Position numbers and translations under genes: made by a program. From NCBI GenBank assembly GCA_022496805.1, contig CM040089.1:41834372-41898371 (forward strand): a stretch of DNA of 64,000 nucleotides, in the 5' to 3' direction. Below, in pieces: positions 36,747-49,485 of the stretch. The notes beneath the pieces were generated by a model. The model did not search any database, was not told the origin of the DNA, and worked only from the letters and a program-made list of their open reading frames with translations. The stretch's first letter is position 1; every line of letters starts with the position of its first letter. The stretch is from Pohlia nutans (lineage: Eukaryota; Streptophyta; Bryopsida; Bryales; Mniaceae).

Positions 36747-37903
36747 TCAAAGTCTGTAAGGCCTACCGTTGTTTACCCCAATTCACTACAAGATCTCATG
36801 TGTGTCCTACGTGTCTCTTATTACTCAACCGTACATGGATTTATAGACCATTGAATATCGACAAAACTTCTGTGTACTTCATAACAACTTGTGCAAGAGT
36901 CATGGGCGTACCTTATGAACAAAATGTGACGCACTATATAGGCTGCAGCTGTATCTTGTTAATCAGCCTTGTTCACCTTCCCTCAAACCATAATAACAGT
37001 CTTCAAAACCTCGTCCACGTCACTGGAAAACACGTGTGTCAGAATCGAACGCAAGTTCGAAGCACTTCATTTTACGTAACAATAATTATTGTATAAGCTC
37101 CATCTGACATGTACTGATCTCTGCAAAAAAATACTTCTAATTATATTAAATTTATTGCACACAAAAACAATGGGTGTTGCTCAGAAGCAAATTCTAGATA
37201 TATAATCCTTCTCTTTGTTCCTAGCACATTTCCTGGGTATGATAAACTAGTAGTACTATTCCGTACTAATCGGTTACTGAAAACAAGTTACGTATAAATT
37301 TATACCTTCTACACTGTCTTCATAGATATTTATAAATCTACCATATATCTACCACTAGACACCATATGTATTACAGAGCAGCGTTTTTAACTAAAAACAC
37401 TATGAAATTCAAATTCTGTCACACTTGTCAATTGTATGACTTCTATAGTACCGAATATTCATATATCACAGACCGATTCATACAACATGTGCATTTGCAT
37501 GTTTCTGTTACTTCAAAGCCTCGGTAGAAATGAAAAAAACAGGAATTCCAACTCCCTAGTCAGAGATTCCTTTCCACCTTACATACGTGACCGCTGAAGG
37601 CCTTCTGTATTCCTGAATGGGATGTTTTGTGTCCAACAGAATTGACTATACTAAGGCCTACTTCAGGAAATAATTGAAGTCTATGTCCAGCGACGATTCC
37701 TTCACGATCTTCTAGGCCCACAGATGGATTACAATGGCATCAACGAAAACAATAAACCACTCACATGATTTTGGAATATATATTCCCTTACCAGCTGCAC
37801 CGCTGTCATAACCGGATTTTTAAGTTTGTAGCAGTATCTGCATATAAAATATGATAATATCAGTCTACCATATTGTCATTCATGCACAGACGGTGACACG
37901 TGG
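36747..37903. other. CACTA central region, nothing confident
   Basis: AT-rich, no recognised gene. Part of the divergent interval between the two main genes, so promoters may lie between here and 39384. Confidence 0.4.
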
Positions 37904-38194
37904 TTGCAGTCGGTGCAACAATTTCCTGAACCCGTTAGGGAATTCAAACACCTGTTTCCAAGTCTCACTAAAATACAACATATTGACACTGCATTTTTGA
38001 GGTATTCTCAATCTCCTCCCCTAAAACCAAAAACAAAGCAGATTTCACGTTACATCGAAAACTGTTCAAGGTTTGCGTTCATCAAGTACATAGAGGATGC
38101 ACAAGCTAATCCTATGGAGATTTTCAATCATGACATATTCATTGCATACTTAGTTTCTATAATGACAAGAACACAAGAACTCAAATCTACCTGA
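37904..38194 (+). CDS. Uncharacterised open frame in the CACTA, possible captured exon
   Basis: An acceptor-like GGTTGCAG (ending at about 37911) opens a frame of about 94 residues to a TGA at 38194. The peptide (FPEPVREFKHLFPSLTKIQ, IENCSRFAFIKYIEDAQANP, IFNHDIFIAYLVSIM) is a balanced mix of charged and hydrophobic residues, unlike random AT-rich frames nearby. No domain was recognised. It lies on the plus strand between the two known CACTA genes and could be a captured host exon or a further CACTA exon. No start codon was identified. Confidence 0.3.
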   Translation: MQSVQQFPEPVREFKHLFPSLTKIQHIDTAFLRYSQSPPLKPKTKQISRYIENCSRFAFIKYIEDAQANPMEIFNHDIFIAYLVSIMTRTQELKST

Positions 38195-39384
38195 CTTCAT
38201 AATGTCTGAAAATACATCCTCAAAAACTGCAACTTAATGCGTTATACACGACAGTGCCTCCTTTCATACAGAAGTTGCTAAAATATAACCTGAACCCGAA
38301 GACCTTGGACTTGGAGTTTGCAGAGCTGTGTACCTTTGTTGTTAGCGGAGCGCAGCAGTAACGTCTCAGAGCTTCATTTCTTCGTTGGCCGGTTGCAGCG
38401 CCAAGCACAACGTTCACTCTCATAGGAGTTCAGCTTGCAACGGCGGCCAAGCAGTCCTGAGCAGTAAGACACGGCGCGATGCCTATACCCACTGAGTATG
38501 AAGTGTTGCGCTTAAAAACAATTCAGAGTAACCAGAAACTACTTCAAGACACACTGCACCACGAAGACTCAGTGTAAGCTTACCTAAAGGAGCTGTGAAA
38601 ATCAAATTACCCCTGCCTTTGGACAAGTGCAGCATTTTCGCTCCCCATGGTATCGTGTGGTGGATAGATTGGACCGCGATGCGTTGGGGGTGGTAGTTGT
38701 GATCCATGCAGATAAACTCTGCGCTTGTTTAGTGTCGCGTTCTGGCCGCCTTCAACAACAAAGTCGCAGCGGAAATTCACGACGCTTATTGCCACTCCTG
38801 AAATAGAGCTATGCAAATGACGCGTAAAGTTGTGGTCCCAATCACTTAAGCCCGGTTGCTAATCACATGTGCATGAACCACTTGCGGGGAAAATCGTGGG
38901 GCGTAGAGAAGAATGCTGCACGAGTGAATTGCAGCTTCTTGGGATGCGTGCCTTGTAAAACCCTAAATTTGGTTTTTGGATGAAATTCGTCCACTGCGAA
39001 CGCGCTTTACAAACCCTTTTTTAAACTCCACCTGCTTCTCTGCTTCATTGTATGCGTTTGTTTTGTAGCGTGCATGCATTGTGTTAGGCATATTGTAGAG
39101 CAATGTAAGAGCAGCATGACTGAGCTGTAGTTTTATCCTCCACTCTCAACGCTAAACATTTACACAGATGTGCGTACCAAACGGGGGTCGATGAAGTTGG
39201 TGAGTTCGCCTGTTTGTCGTTTTGTTTCAGTGAGTACAGCGCCCGATTTGTAAGTCAATACATAGGACTTACACGTACTGCCAGGTTAGGGTAGATAATG
39301 TGCATGTCGTTTTGTAAGAATTACGGCATGGTAATAGTTGAGTATTCATTTTGCTCTAATTGTTTAACTATTTCTGCAATGCAG
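38195..39384. promoter_or_regulatory. Probable promoter/5' region of the plus-strand CACTA gene
   Basis: This stretch is GC-richer than its surroundings at 38280-38800. It holds short open frames on the minus strand and a donor-acceptor pair (ATGAAGTTG before GTGAGT at 39200; TTTCAG at 39230) that may bound a first exon or 5'UTR intron. The start codon of the downstream gene could not be fixed. Confidence 0.4.
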
Positions 39385-42300
39385 GTACGACCAGCTAAAC
39401 AAGAAGGCCCTCCAAGATGCCGAGCTGTTTGACAAAACCGGCAGAGTTAGGACGCCGTCGCCCGTGAGATTGAGCGACTCGGACAAAGATACTAACCCTT
39501 ATTTGAAAGAAGTAGGTGAATGTAGCAAGCCTGCTATAGACCCTGATTTCAAGAAGCCGCATGTTGTAGCTTGTATTGGCGAGGAAGGGGGAGAGGGGTG
39601 CAGCACGCGTGAACTTCAGCAAACTGTAGTTGAACTGTCGGTCACAAGTGAGGAGCCTGATACACAGAGCGACTTTCACCCTACCGATTCGGAATACGAT
39701 CCAGACACCACATGCGAATCTACTTCATCAAAGGACAACAGCACGGAAGAAGAGGACGACGACACAGACGAGGAGGACGGTTCGGCGAGGGGCGAGGTAA
39801 TTTGTAACCCTAAGTCTCATGCGCATAGATGAGATTGCAGTAACATTTATATTTCCACTAGCAAAAATGTGGAGGACATTCAGTGAACTAGAGCAAACGT
39901 AATTTTTTTTTCCTGTGTCTACATATTCGCACCATAGAATCCTCCTTGGACAAAATTGTATTTGAGTAGTGGAACAACATATTCTGTTCATGCAGTGCAG
40001 TTTCTGTACAATATGTGATAAGAAAACTTAGTATTTAACCTTCTTTTATTTTTTCCACTTCTGTGTGGTACAGCAGGAGAAAGCTGAGTCCGAAGAGGAT
40101 AAAACCCGTATTGCTCGTTCGCAAACAAAGAAGACTAAGGTAAGTCACACTGTAGGGTGTAATAGGATTACGGATGTAGGACTGTCACTATGAATTCTGG
40201 TTCTGCAAGTCTACATTGACAGTGAAATACGTCGTACTGAAGGCCGACTTGGTAGGTGCCTACGATGATTCATTTGTTTGAAAACAACATATATGTTGCA
40301 AGGAACTTCCACTGTGAATGATGAACTCAGAGATATCCACTAAATCCCTGATATATTGTTGTGAGCAGGTCTTAGACAAACCCTGTCCTTCACATAAAAC
40401 GGGGGAGTCGCTGGAGAAATGTGTCACACCTCCATTGTCCAAGAATGAAGTGCATGCGAACCCTGTAGAATACGTTCCAAAGTTTGACTACTTACTAAAC
40501 CAGAGTACTTATTCTATAGTACTATATGTAGTTTATCATGAAGTTGGAACGCATGAACTTTCATTATTTTACGTGAGATGATGACGTCAATAGCAGAGTG
40601 TAATTGTAGTTTGCTGGAACGAATATGTATTGATGTTGATGTATTTCCACTTTAGTGAAGCTTTGAATCGTGACAAAATCAACAAAAGTACAGGATGTAC
40701 TGTTGATGCCAGTGCTCCACAGGTATGGGAAATCTGTCCTTCTGTAGTGAAATGTTTAGTCAAAGATGGAATTGCACAGTACTCATATAATGTTTGCTAT
40801 CAAAAGTGGTGTATAATTACAGAGTTTATCAATATAAATTTCTGTATAGTGACGATTTCTGTATACTATGTTTGGGGTCAGTTTGTACAAGCACCGGATA
40901 CTGGACCCTGAACATGATAAAACCATTATTACTTGGACGCCTTGAAGTATAATACAGCTGACTTTTGGAATTATGTTCTGACCTAATTGTGAAGGTGCAT
41001 CGAATTCTGGAGTATTCCAAAAAATTAAGGCGCTTTGTTGAGAAGCCAAAGGTAACATAAATCATTGATTCCATGAACTCTATTAGTAGCAGTTGTAGCG
41101 TAGACTTTGTACATAAAAAAAAAAAAGTTTGTTTGTATATACAAGAGTTGTTATGTTTTGTAGTGAAATTGAAAAACTTTGTATTAAAGTAGCGTATATC
41201 TTGTAATTATTTTCTGAGGCATTAACTTCCATTCTATTATGTAACAGGGTGAGAGTCCCAAAATGGTTACCACTCTACAAGATGAAGACCGTCCAGAGCC
41301 ATGGTTGAAAAAAAAAAAACCAGTAGCACCGAGTACAAGGGAAACTAGAACAACTGCTAAAGCAAATGTCGGGGACGAGAAAGACAAGGACCCACTCGCA
41401 TCAAACCTGCCCAGTGGAAGTGGCAGAGGACGCACGAAAGGGAAAACAAAAGTGGTCGAACTAGAAAGGGCCTAAAGAAGACAAATTCTATGCCTCATGC
41501 AGCCGCAGATGTAGTACTGGGACGAGCAGATAAGACCGTCCAAAGTGTAGAAGAGCTTTGTCGAAAGACGGATGAAGATGCAAGAGCTTGTGGGAGAATC
41601 ACCAGGACAGTATCACATCCAGCAACGCAAAAATCGTGCCCAACAACTACAACGTTAATTACTGGAAATGCAGAACAGGGTGACCACAGTAGCCCACCCA
41701 TGTCATCTGCGGTTCCAAGTGCTAATCCGAACACATCACTAGTTCCACTATCAAAAGGTATGAAAATTAACCATTGAACTGTCTACTAATTCCTTTGTAT
41801 TCAGGAATTCAAAGTGCATAGCGTACTTGTAAAAATGCATAAAGAAGTGTGTGTGCTGCAAAATGATGGAATATCTAAATTCGTAGGTCCATGTTAATGA
41901 TGGAATTCGTAGGTCCATCCGTCCATGTTAAATTTGTAGGTCCATGTTAATGATGGAATATCTAAATTCCTAGGTGACTAATCGCACTCACCAGGTTCAG
42001 GTTATGAAGTACACAGAATGAACCATGTAGAGATATTTAGCATGAATATTTAACAATGACAACCACTGAGGGCAAATGTAATGACAATTAGGCAAGAACA
42101 TGTAGAGGGAAATCTCAAATTCTTGGAAATATTAGACAGTACAGAATTATTGTTTGAGTAACGGGGAATTACAGTAAATGCAGACGATGAATGATGATAA
42201 TCGACAGCACCCACCTATGGAACGCATTGACTTTGAAGAAGCTTTGTTATTAAACAGATATAACAAGACATCAAATTCATGACTGTGTGGCAATAACCGG

Positions 42301-45067
42301 TTTGTTTGCAAAATGAAGGTAACCGGGAACTTTATACATGTCATTCACTCATTCATGTGAATATAAAACATGATGTCTGAACTTAACATGCTATTAGTAT
42401 TTTATAACATATTTCTGTGAAAATTTTTGAACATGTTTCAATGCCTTATAGTATATAAATATGTATGCATGGGTTACAAATGCTGGACTAACATATGCCG
42501 CTTGTTTCCCATTTGTCAGTGAAAAACAAGCAAGGGGAGCAAGATGTAATTCAATCTCCTAAAGAAGGCATGGTGTCTCCCAAAGATGCCGTCGTCCATC
42601 TCACAGATATTGATCATATGCAATGTGATGTGGAAGAAGTAGCTAAAACGCCAAAGGGTACACAGAGCACATTTCCTAGCGGCAGAGTGGACACCGCCGT
42701 ACAAACAGATATCGATTCTGAAACGGCTGGTCAGGTACATCGGGATCTTCACATGAGGAGGTATAGGCGGAGTCTTTCACCAAGCACATACTACAAAAAC
42801 AGTGTAAGCGTTCATGACTTCATTCAGGTGTAGTTATAGTATGTACTGGGAGATATTTTTTAAACGCTTTATGTATTAACCTTCAAAGTTTTCGATTCAT
42901 AATGTTTCCAGCATTCTGGAAGAAGAGGAGTACAACATAGTAATTCCCCTAGAGAGGGACGACGACCACGGCGGGAACGTTCGTATGATTCCATGTCCCG
43001 AAGCCCTCGACATCATCGGTATGGGTCTACTCGGAAGTATGACTCCCGGAGCCCCCGGCGCAGTAGGTCAAGGAGCCCCAGATATCGCAGAGAGACACGG
43101 TTCCAACCTTCGTCACGACAGTATAAAGACTATACTGGAACAATCGATCGGGGTATGTGATTGTATATTTCTTTCCTACAATTCAGCGACTTCTTATAAT
43201 GTTTTCTGGAATTGTGATATACTCAATAATGAAAGGATCATTACTACTTAGAGAATTGCATAGTGGAATGACAACGAGGTCTAGGATTACGGAATGGAAA
43301 TATAACATCTTCAGCGTGTAAGGAGTCGGAGTGGCGGAGTCATGACTGTCATTGTTTAGAGAGTCCAGAATGAAGCAAATGAGACATTATGTAATAGCAA
43401 TCAGTTCTTACTGTTTGGTGACAATGTTACTTATTTGTACGTCATAAGCTGGAGTATACGCAAAAACGAAACGTTTTTCAATATCAAAGGGTTCTGTGTT
43501 AGAGTTTTTAGAGTACAAAACAGTGTAATTCATGGAATATGTTACTTACAGGATCTAGACAGTTTGGAAACACTTCATCGAGATCTCCACAGCATCGCAC
43601 AAGAAAGTCACTCTCTGATGACAACGGTGGGAAATACCGTACGTCACTGTCCCCAGAACGTGGTCGACGAAGGCAGAGGAAGAGTCCAACCTTCTCGAAC
43701 TCGCCATCGCCCCATCCATCCATGCCGAGGAATTCACATGGCACTGAAGGGACAGATCATGGTAGAGATGATGGTGTGAAGGCCGAAAAAGTTCTTCCAG
43801 AACGAGCAACAGATAGACGGACAAGACGGCACAAACAAGCAGCTCGCGAAAAGGAAGTATCGCAACAACAGCGAGATGGGAAGAAACCGTTCTACCTGAC
43901 ATTGGATGCAGACGGAAAACCATATGGGGCGGGAAAACCAGCATGGGTAGCTGAGATAGGGAAGTTGGCAACAGGGTTGGACCCATCGTGCACTCATATA
44001 TCGAGGCAAACCTATGAAGCCGTGACAACCTTAAAGTCTAGATTGAATCAAAGCTTTGATTACTCAGGAACTCTGAATGAGGACTACCTAAGATCTATGA
44101 TGGGTAAGGCGGTGACAAAAAAGCGCACATAATTGATTTCCTTGATCAAGAAAGGAGGACACCAACCTTTACACATTGACCATGAAGTCTGGGAACGGCT
44201 TGTGAAGTTGGCGAACAGTAAGCAACGGGAAGACAAATCTGTGCAGGGAAGACATGCAAATGCATGCCGCAGGACCTATGGAAGAACAGGATCTCGGGGG
44301 GTGAACGGCATCCGAGAGCGACTCCGGCAAAAATTGGGAAGGTCTCCAGATCCCGAAAAAATGGAAATCGAACTAAACCGCGACAAGGGATACGGAAGAT
44401 ACAAACAGAAGCTGGCTAAAGTGAAACTCGAGAAACAGTCAGTGCAAGTGTCATCGGATGACGATTCAATGGGATCGCAGTCTGGAAGTCCTACTTCGCA
44501 ACAGAATATCAGTGATGACGAGCATGGCGTGCCACGGAAGTATCAACCGAGAGCTACGAACGAGGTAGTTATTTCTGTAAACTATCTATTTCAAGCCAAA
44601 TGAATGCTATGTGCTTGGGATTGTGTGTGGGTTATTTTTATGTTTAGTGAAGTTATTGCTGACTACAGTGGGACGTGTATTGGTCCAAATCAATGATTCC
44701 CTTTTATCTCTCATTTCTTAAATGAATGAAAACGGCATACAGTATTTTGTATAATAGACGTGGATTTGTTTTGATTTCACAGCATTTGTAGCAGTTGAGA
44801 ATTTGACAGTTAGTACGTGATTTATCGTTTACTTTATTTGTTGTTGTTTATTTGTTCTAGGAGAGTTCTGAGAACGACGGTCGGTTCAAAGAGCACGAGA
44901 CGGAAATGGCCAGGGTTGGGAGTGCCTCGAAAAAAAATGTTAGCAGCAGCCATGTGACAGGCACCGTATCAAAAGAGGACTATATTAAAGAATTGCAAGC
45001 AGAAATTGATCGTCTAAAATCTGAAAGTGGGAAGGGCTCCACATATCGAAGGCACCACCATCAATGA
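39385..45067 (+). CDS. TNPA/Transposase_24-like CACTA protein with RS-rich segment, interrupted by TAA
   Basis: Second CACTA gene, divergent from the transposase. Exons read: 39385-39796, 40074-40139, 40369-40504, 40661-40722, 40995-41051, 41248-~41477, ~41478-41757, 42520-42803, 42912-43152, 43552-44564, 44861-45067 (TGA). Most junctions keep frame. Order: acidic Ser/Glu/Asp-rich N-terminus (EEEDDDTDEED), basic low-complexity middle, an RS-type segment at 42912-43152 (SPRRSRSRSPRYRRE), then a Transposase_24-like region (LTLDADGKPYGAGKP, FDYSGTLNEDYLRSMMGKAV, VWERLVKLANSKQRED, GRTGSRGVNGIRERLRQK) and a C-terminal coiled coil (YIKELQAEIDRLKSES). An in-frame TAA at 44130-44132 splits the conserved region. 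The frame of 41248-41477 does not join that of 41478-41757, so either an unresolved splice or an indel exists there. A role in binding subterminal repeats is inferred from TNPA. The start codon was not found. Confidence 0.7.
41862..41977. repeat. Tandem repeat (GTAGGTCCATGTTAATGATGGAATwTCTAAATTC)
   Basis: Diverged direct copies of a unit built from AATGATGGAATATCTAAATT and GTAGGTCCATGTTAATG lie in the intron 41758-42519 of the plus-strand CACTA gene. Confidence 0.65.
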
Positions 45068-48000
45068 CGATAAAGGCAAAATCCTTGAACACATACAACT
45101 AATATTGAAATTTCTTCACAGGGAGCTCTATGTAACTAAATATACAGAGTATATTAGGAAAAGCAAGACTATGAATGAGGTATGACATGAAATGATAGTA
45201 TTTGTTGCATGCAAGGTGGAGTGAGGAGTATCCCTACTCCAAAGGAATAGCTTGAAGTAGAGAGGAGAAGTACTTCAGATTCGTATGTTTTCAAGGAAGA
45301 GAAATCCTAATAGTGCATAATACTGGGCGGAACTTTTCATGCAGACTGAGAAGGAGTTCACCGGTTGCGAGGCAGTACTGGACCAGAAGATGGAAAACAC
45401 GGTGGACAGGAATCAAATCTCCTGCAATGTGAATGCTCTGCATATGAGAAATGAAGCTAGAGAAGTGTTGTTGGTGGAGGTTATCGCACGGGGTAGACAT
45501 ATAGTACTTACTACAGGATATAGTTGTTTTTTTCATGTTCTGTTATAGTGTAGAAGTGTGCCAGTGATGAACATGACACTACTGCTTTCGTACTGACAGA
45601 TATGTAATGTATGTGTTCGCACCAGCTTGTGGACTGCGAAGGAATATTGCATTACGTGATTTTGGTTCACTACGTAATCTGTAGGGGCTGTTGTGAAACC
45701 CAGTTTCATATATATTAGTATTGGGTATGTAGACATGATGTGGAAACGGGAGTTACGGGAATAAGAAATAATTGTACGTATTTCTAAGAAAGTATGACAA
45801 TGTTGGAGTGAATTTAACTGTATAGGGAACGGACTGACATGTGGATGGAGAACAGCAAGAAATTGTACATGTGTATTAAAGACATGTTCAAACAGTATTC
45901 ATTGAGACATAGTAGGATGGATAGTGCACTACACTGCGTATGAGAGTTACTTCAGTTACTGGGGTTATGTAGATGTCAATAGTACTTGTATTCTGGGTTG
46001 TTTGTCGACAGTAATGTTGTTTGATGGTAATGCAATATATGTAGTTAATGATGGATCGGAATTCAGAAGAAGAATTTCTTTCTTCGGATGTGTTTGTATG
46101 ATGTGCAGAGTAGGTGTTCGAAGTGGGGAGGCAGCCTCTATAGTGAAAGGCCTCCATGTGCGTCATATAAAGTGCAATTCTATTCAAGTGAGTTATCTAA
46201 ACAGAGATGGTATAATTCTTTGAGTGCCCCTTATATTGAGTAGAACATGATGCAGACTGTGGTAGTGAAATGAGTCACCAAAAAATAAGTATACAATGCG
46301 GAAGTTGACGTACTCACTTTTTTCTGTAGATGTGGAATTGTATGTTGTTTGTATAGATGTCGCATAATTCTTCAATCTCTGAAGTGGGTGATTGCAGTGA
46401 TGAGTGAGAAAAAGAGGCTTCCAGAGGAAGTAGAGTTGGCCAAGAGTCAGGGCAAAGTTCACTTGTTTTCTAATCCCCCTATCGTTGTACATGGGAATGG
46501 CATTGAGCACCATTGTTATTCTAACCCACTGGTGCTTGTGGGTCATGACAAGGCGGTATTTATGTATGTAGGGAAAGTGTGTTGAGAAACTGATGTTGAG
46601 AATCCAGGATTGGCGCTGCACTTAGTTGTTACAGTCAAAGGTATAGTGGAACCAAGTCGCAATATTGAAATGAAAGATCACAAGTACAAGGAGCAGTTGT
46701 GCATTGTAATGTAGGATTCTTCATAAGTTATGAAAATGCTGTGTGGTTAATCTGTTGTACAGTGAGAAGCACGTGGCAGTGAATTGTTCGGTAGGTTGTG
46801 CTCAGTATAGCACAGTTGAAAGTGAAAAGGGAACTATGGTATGAAGAAAATCTGTTGTGTTGCACGTGTATTCAAGTTTTTTATATAGAATTACCTAGAG
46901 TTGGATGTGTTAAAATAGCCGTGACAGAATGGTTATTATATTTAAAAAAGTCTGAAGTTTTGCTGGGTAATAACGGTTTCCGAATAATGAGGTGGTTCTG
47001 GGGATGTTGCGGGTAATTTTATGTTGACCAATGTGTTGGTTTTGACAGAGTGCAGTAGGCCGGGTAATGGACAGCGAAGTCCAATGATGTAACAACGCAG
47101 GTGATTCTTATTACCCTTATTGGTAGATGAAAAAGCTTATGGTTATTGGGGATTCCGGGTGAACTTGTTTGATTCTTACCGATTTGCACAGTGTACATGC
47201 TGTGTGTATGAAATCATTCATAAGTACGTGTGGTACTTGGATGGTGTTTTCATCCTAACAAATGTTCGCGTGTATGATGGATGCAGCAAAGAACTGTTGC
47301 AATTTTGTTTAACGGAGTACACGTTCACCAAGTACTATAGCTGTTCAATCGAATATGTTATTAGTAATTAACTGTGCAGTTCTAAGTGACTGTTCACCAT
47401 ATTGAGACATAGTGCTTCATGGCAATTGTGCTTTCTGTCTTCAAAAATGCATGTTACACAGCATGATTAATGAAGGATATTGGCTGCATGTGTAATATAA
47501 ATAGCAGGTAAAGAAGGATGTGATTACAAACAGTTTAAAATGTCATTGATATTGGCCCTGAACTCTGCAATTTGGTTACAGACGTGGAGATTGATAAGTT
47601 GTCTGTTATGTTTCACAGAGAATGTGCGACACCTTCCTTGGTCGCTCTACATGGAGAAACCCACATGAGGTCTCACCTAAACCTCATCCCGTCACTGTAG
47701 AATAAAAATTGGATTTTGTAATGTGTAGTGACATTCTCACAATATGTGAAGTGATATGACAAATGAGGAGACGGTGGTGATGAATAACAGCTGCTGTGAA
47801 CAATACACAGGAATGACATGAATCACTGTCTATAATAGAAAGGGAAGGTTCAGTTTTCATGGATGAAGCACATATGCACCATTATTGGCAAGAGAAATGT
47901 ATACATTTATAAATTGATAGCAAATTATGTGAGGGATGTCAGTCTAATGTGATACAGGGATTACAGTGTAGTATTTGTCGTTCTTACATGATGTAAGGAT

Positions 48001-49195
48001 GTGTAATAGTTGTCTGTCCGGAAGGGGGTCACACATTGTGAGCAGGGTTTGGACAAGGTGCAGAGAACGATGCATGTTGTGCATATGATTGTTCGATATA
48101 TTCCCAGAGCCTGTAATTCTGAAACCCAGACTACTGAGTTATCTATGTGTATTGCAGATTGTCATTCGCTAAATATCTGGGACGAAGGGACATTGCAGTG
48201 ATGAAAGAAAAAAATATACCTTGTATGAAGGCGTACGAGGTGAACTTAATGCCAGGGTAACATCAATTGTTTTGCAATGATTTCATCGATTTATTAGGAT
48301 GCTCTCAATGCTACAGTGAACCAATGCATGCTTGAGGAAGCAATAATATTGCATGAATTCATGCAAACTTTGTGCTACGTAGAAGAAGTGATATGGTTGT
48401 GCATAAGATGCGTGGATTATGAAATTGTTTTCATGCATAGTTTAAGTATGCTTAATTTGTAAACGGTGTGATGATTTAATTATTGTGTGCAATGGAATTC
48501 TGCACGTTCATCAGATGAAATTGTGCAAACAGAGGAAAGGTTTGTGAACGATGCATAGGGCCACATAATCCAAGAAGATTTGAAGTCAGAAGATGATTGT
48601 GAATATCTAGGGAGATAGAAATTGAATAGATGAATATGACAATAAATGTTAGGCACGCCTGTGAATGCATGATTAGCATGTACAGAGTACATAGGGTGTA
48701 GCAATGTAAATTGAAAATTGTAATTCTTTATATTTTGGTGGATGAAAATTTGAGGTCCAAAACGATTGGACTGCGCAATTTATAGACCAACCAGTGAATA
48801 TGCATGCGCGATGATATATACTAGATATGAAGATTCCGGCTACAGAATGTACAGGGACAACTTGATTTTCAACCAATTACTACAAGACATGTGGAGCACC
48901 CGTTGTTAGTAAAACCAATGTGGTAAAAGACTAAGGATAAAAAAACCACCAAGTGGGTTGCAGTAAATAATCACAACTACCCCTGAACCAAAATGGAATA
49001 GCAATCTATTTTTATCTCCTACAGTAAAGTAATTTACTCGGTATTGTTACTGCTTTGTAACTAAAAAGTCAATAGAAAAATGCTAATTTTGGGCAGAGGT
49101 CATGTAAATTGGCCACAAAATGAGTATACAGAAAAGTGTCACATACGTGGCAAGCTATGCCACTGGGCAGTACATGTCATTGCTCACACATGACG
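45068..49195. other. CACTA right interior, no confident gene
   Basis: About 4.1 kb. Short open frames exist, the most protein-like being 46402-46585 (plus, about 60 residues, starting MSEKKRLPEEVELAKSQGK), but no domain or splice context supports them. The 3'UTR of the TNPA-like gene should lie at its left edge. Confidence 0.4.
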
Positions 49196-49364
49196 TGGCG
49201 TTGACAATCACAGCGGATGACCAGTGTGGGACGTCCGAATCAACAGATCGGAATCAACACATCCTTGTTAATTCATGTCCAAATCAACGCGACCGAATCA
49301 ACAGCCAGGACCAACGCTTTCCTGTTGGTTTTCTGTTGATCCGGTCACAGAATTTCTACTAGTG
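49196..49364. promoter_or_regulatory. Right terminal and subterminal repeats of the CACTA
   Basis: Repeated GAATCAACAGATCG, GACCGAATCAACAG and TTTTCTGTTGATCCGGTCAC motifs precede the terminal TTTCTACTAGTG. They mirror the motifs at the left end and those in the 2.3-kb CACTA. Confidence 0.7.
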
Positions 49365-49485
49365 TATGCTCTTGATTTAAGAAACATGTTCTCTATACAG
49401 CATCAGGTCCTTCATATTCTCTACTGAAGAATTTTTGCTAAAAAGTTTATGCACAATGAGATTGATGTGCTATAAGCCTATAATG

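Larger units (their letters stand above)
27253..49364. mobile_element. Complete 22.1-kb CACTA (En/Spm) transposon
   Basis: Starts CACTAGTAGAAA and ends TTTCTACTAGTG, a perfect 12-bp inverted repeat. It is flanked by TAT at 27250-27252 and 49365-49367, the 3-bp duplication typical of the superfamily. Subterminal zones on both sides repeat ATCAACAGA / TCTGTTGGTTT motifs. Inside are an intact multi-domain transposase on the minus strand (28596-34506) and a divergent TNPA/Transposase_24-like gene on the plus strand (39385-45067), plus less certain exons between them. Clean ends, an intact duplication and an open transposase suggest a young, possibly autonomous insertion; the TAA in the second gene argues for some loss. 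Confidence 0.92.

Noticed and set aside
44103..44152. A 50-base intron (GTAAGG..CAAG) that would remove the TAA at 44130
   Set aside because: It is shorter than usual plant introns and would shift the downstream conserved frame.
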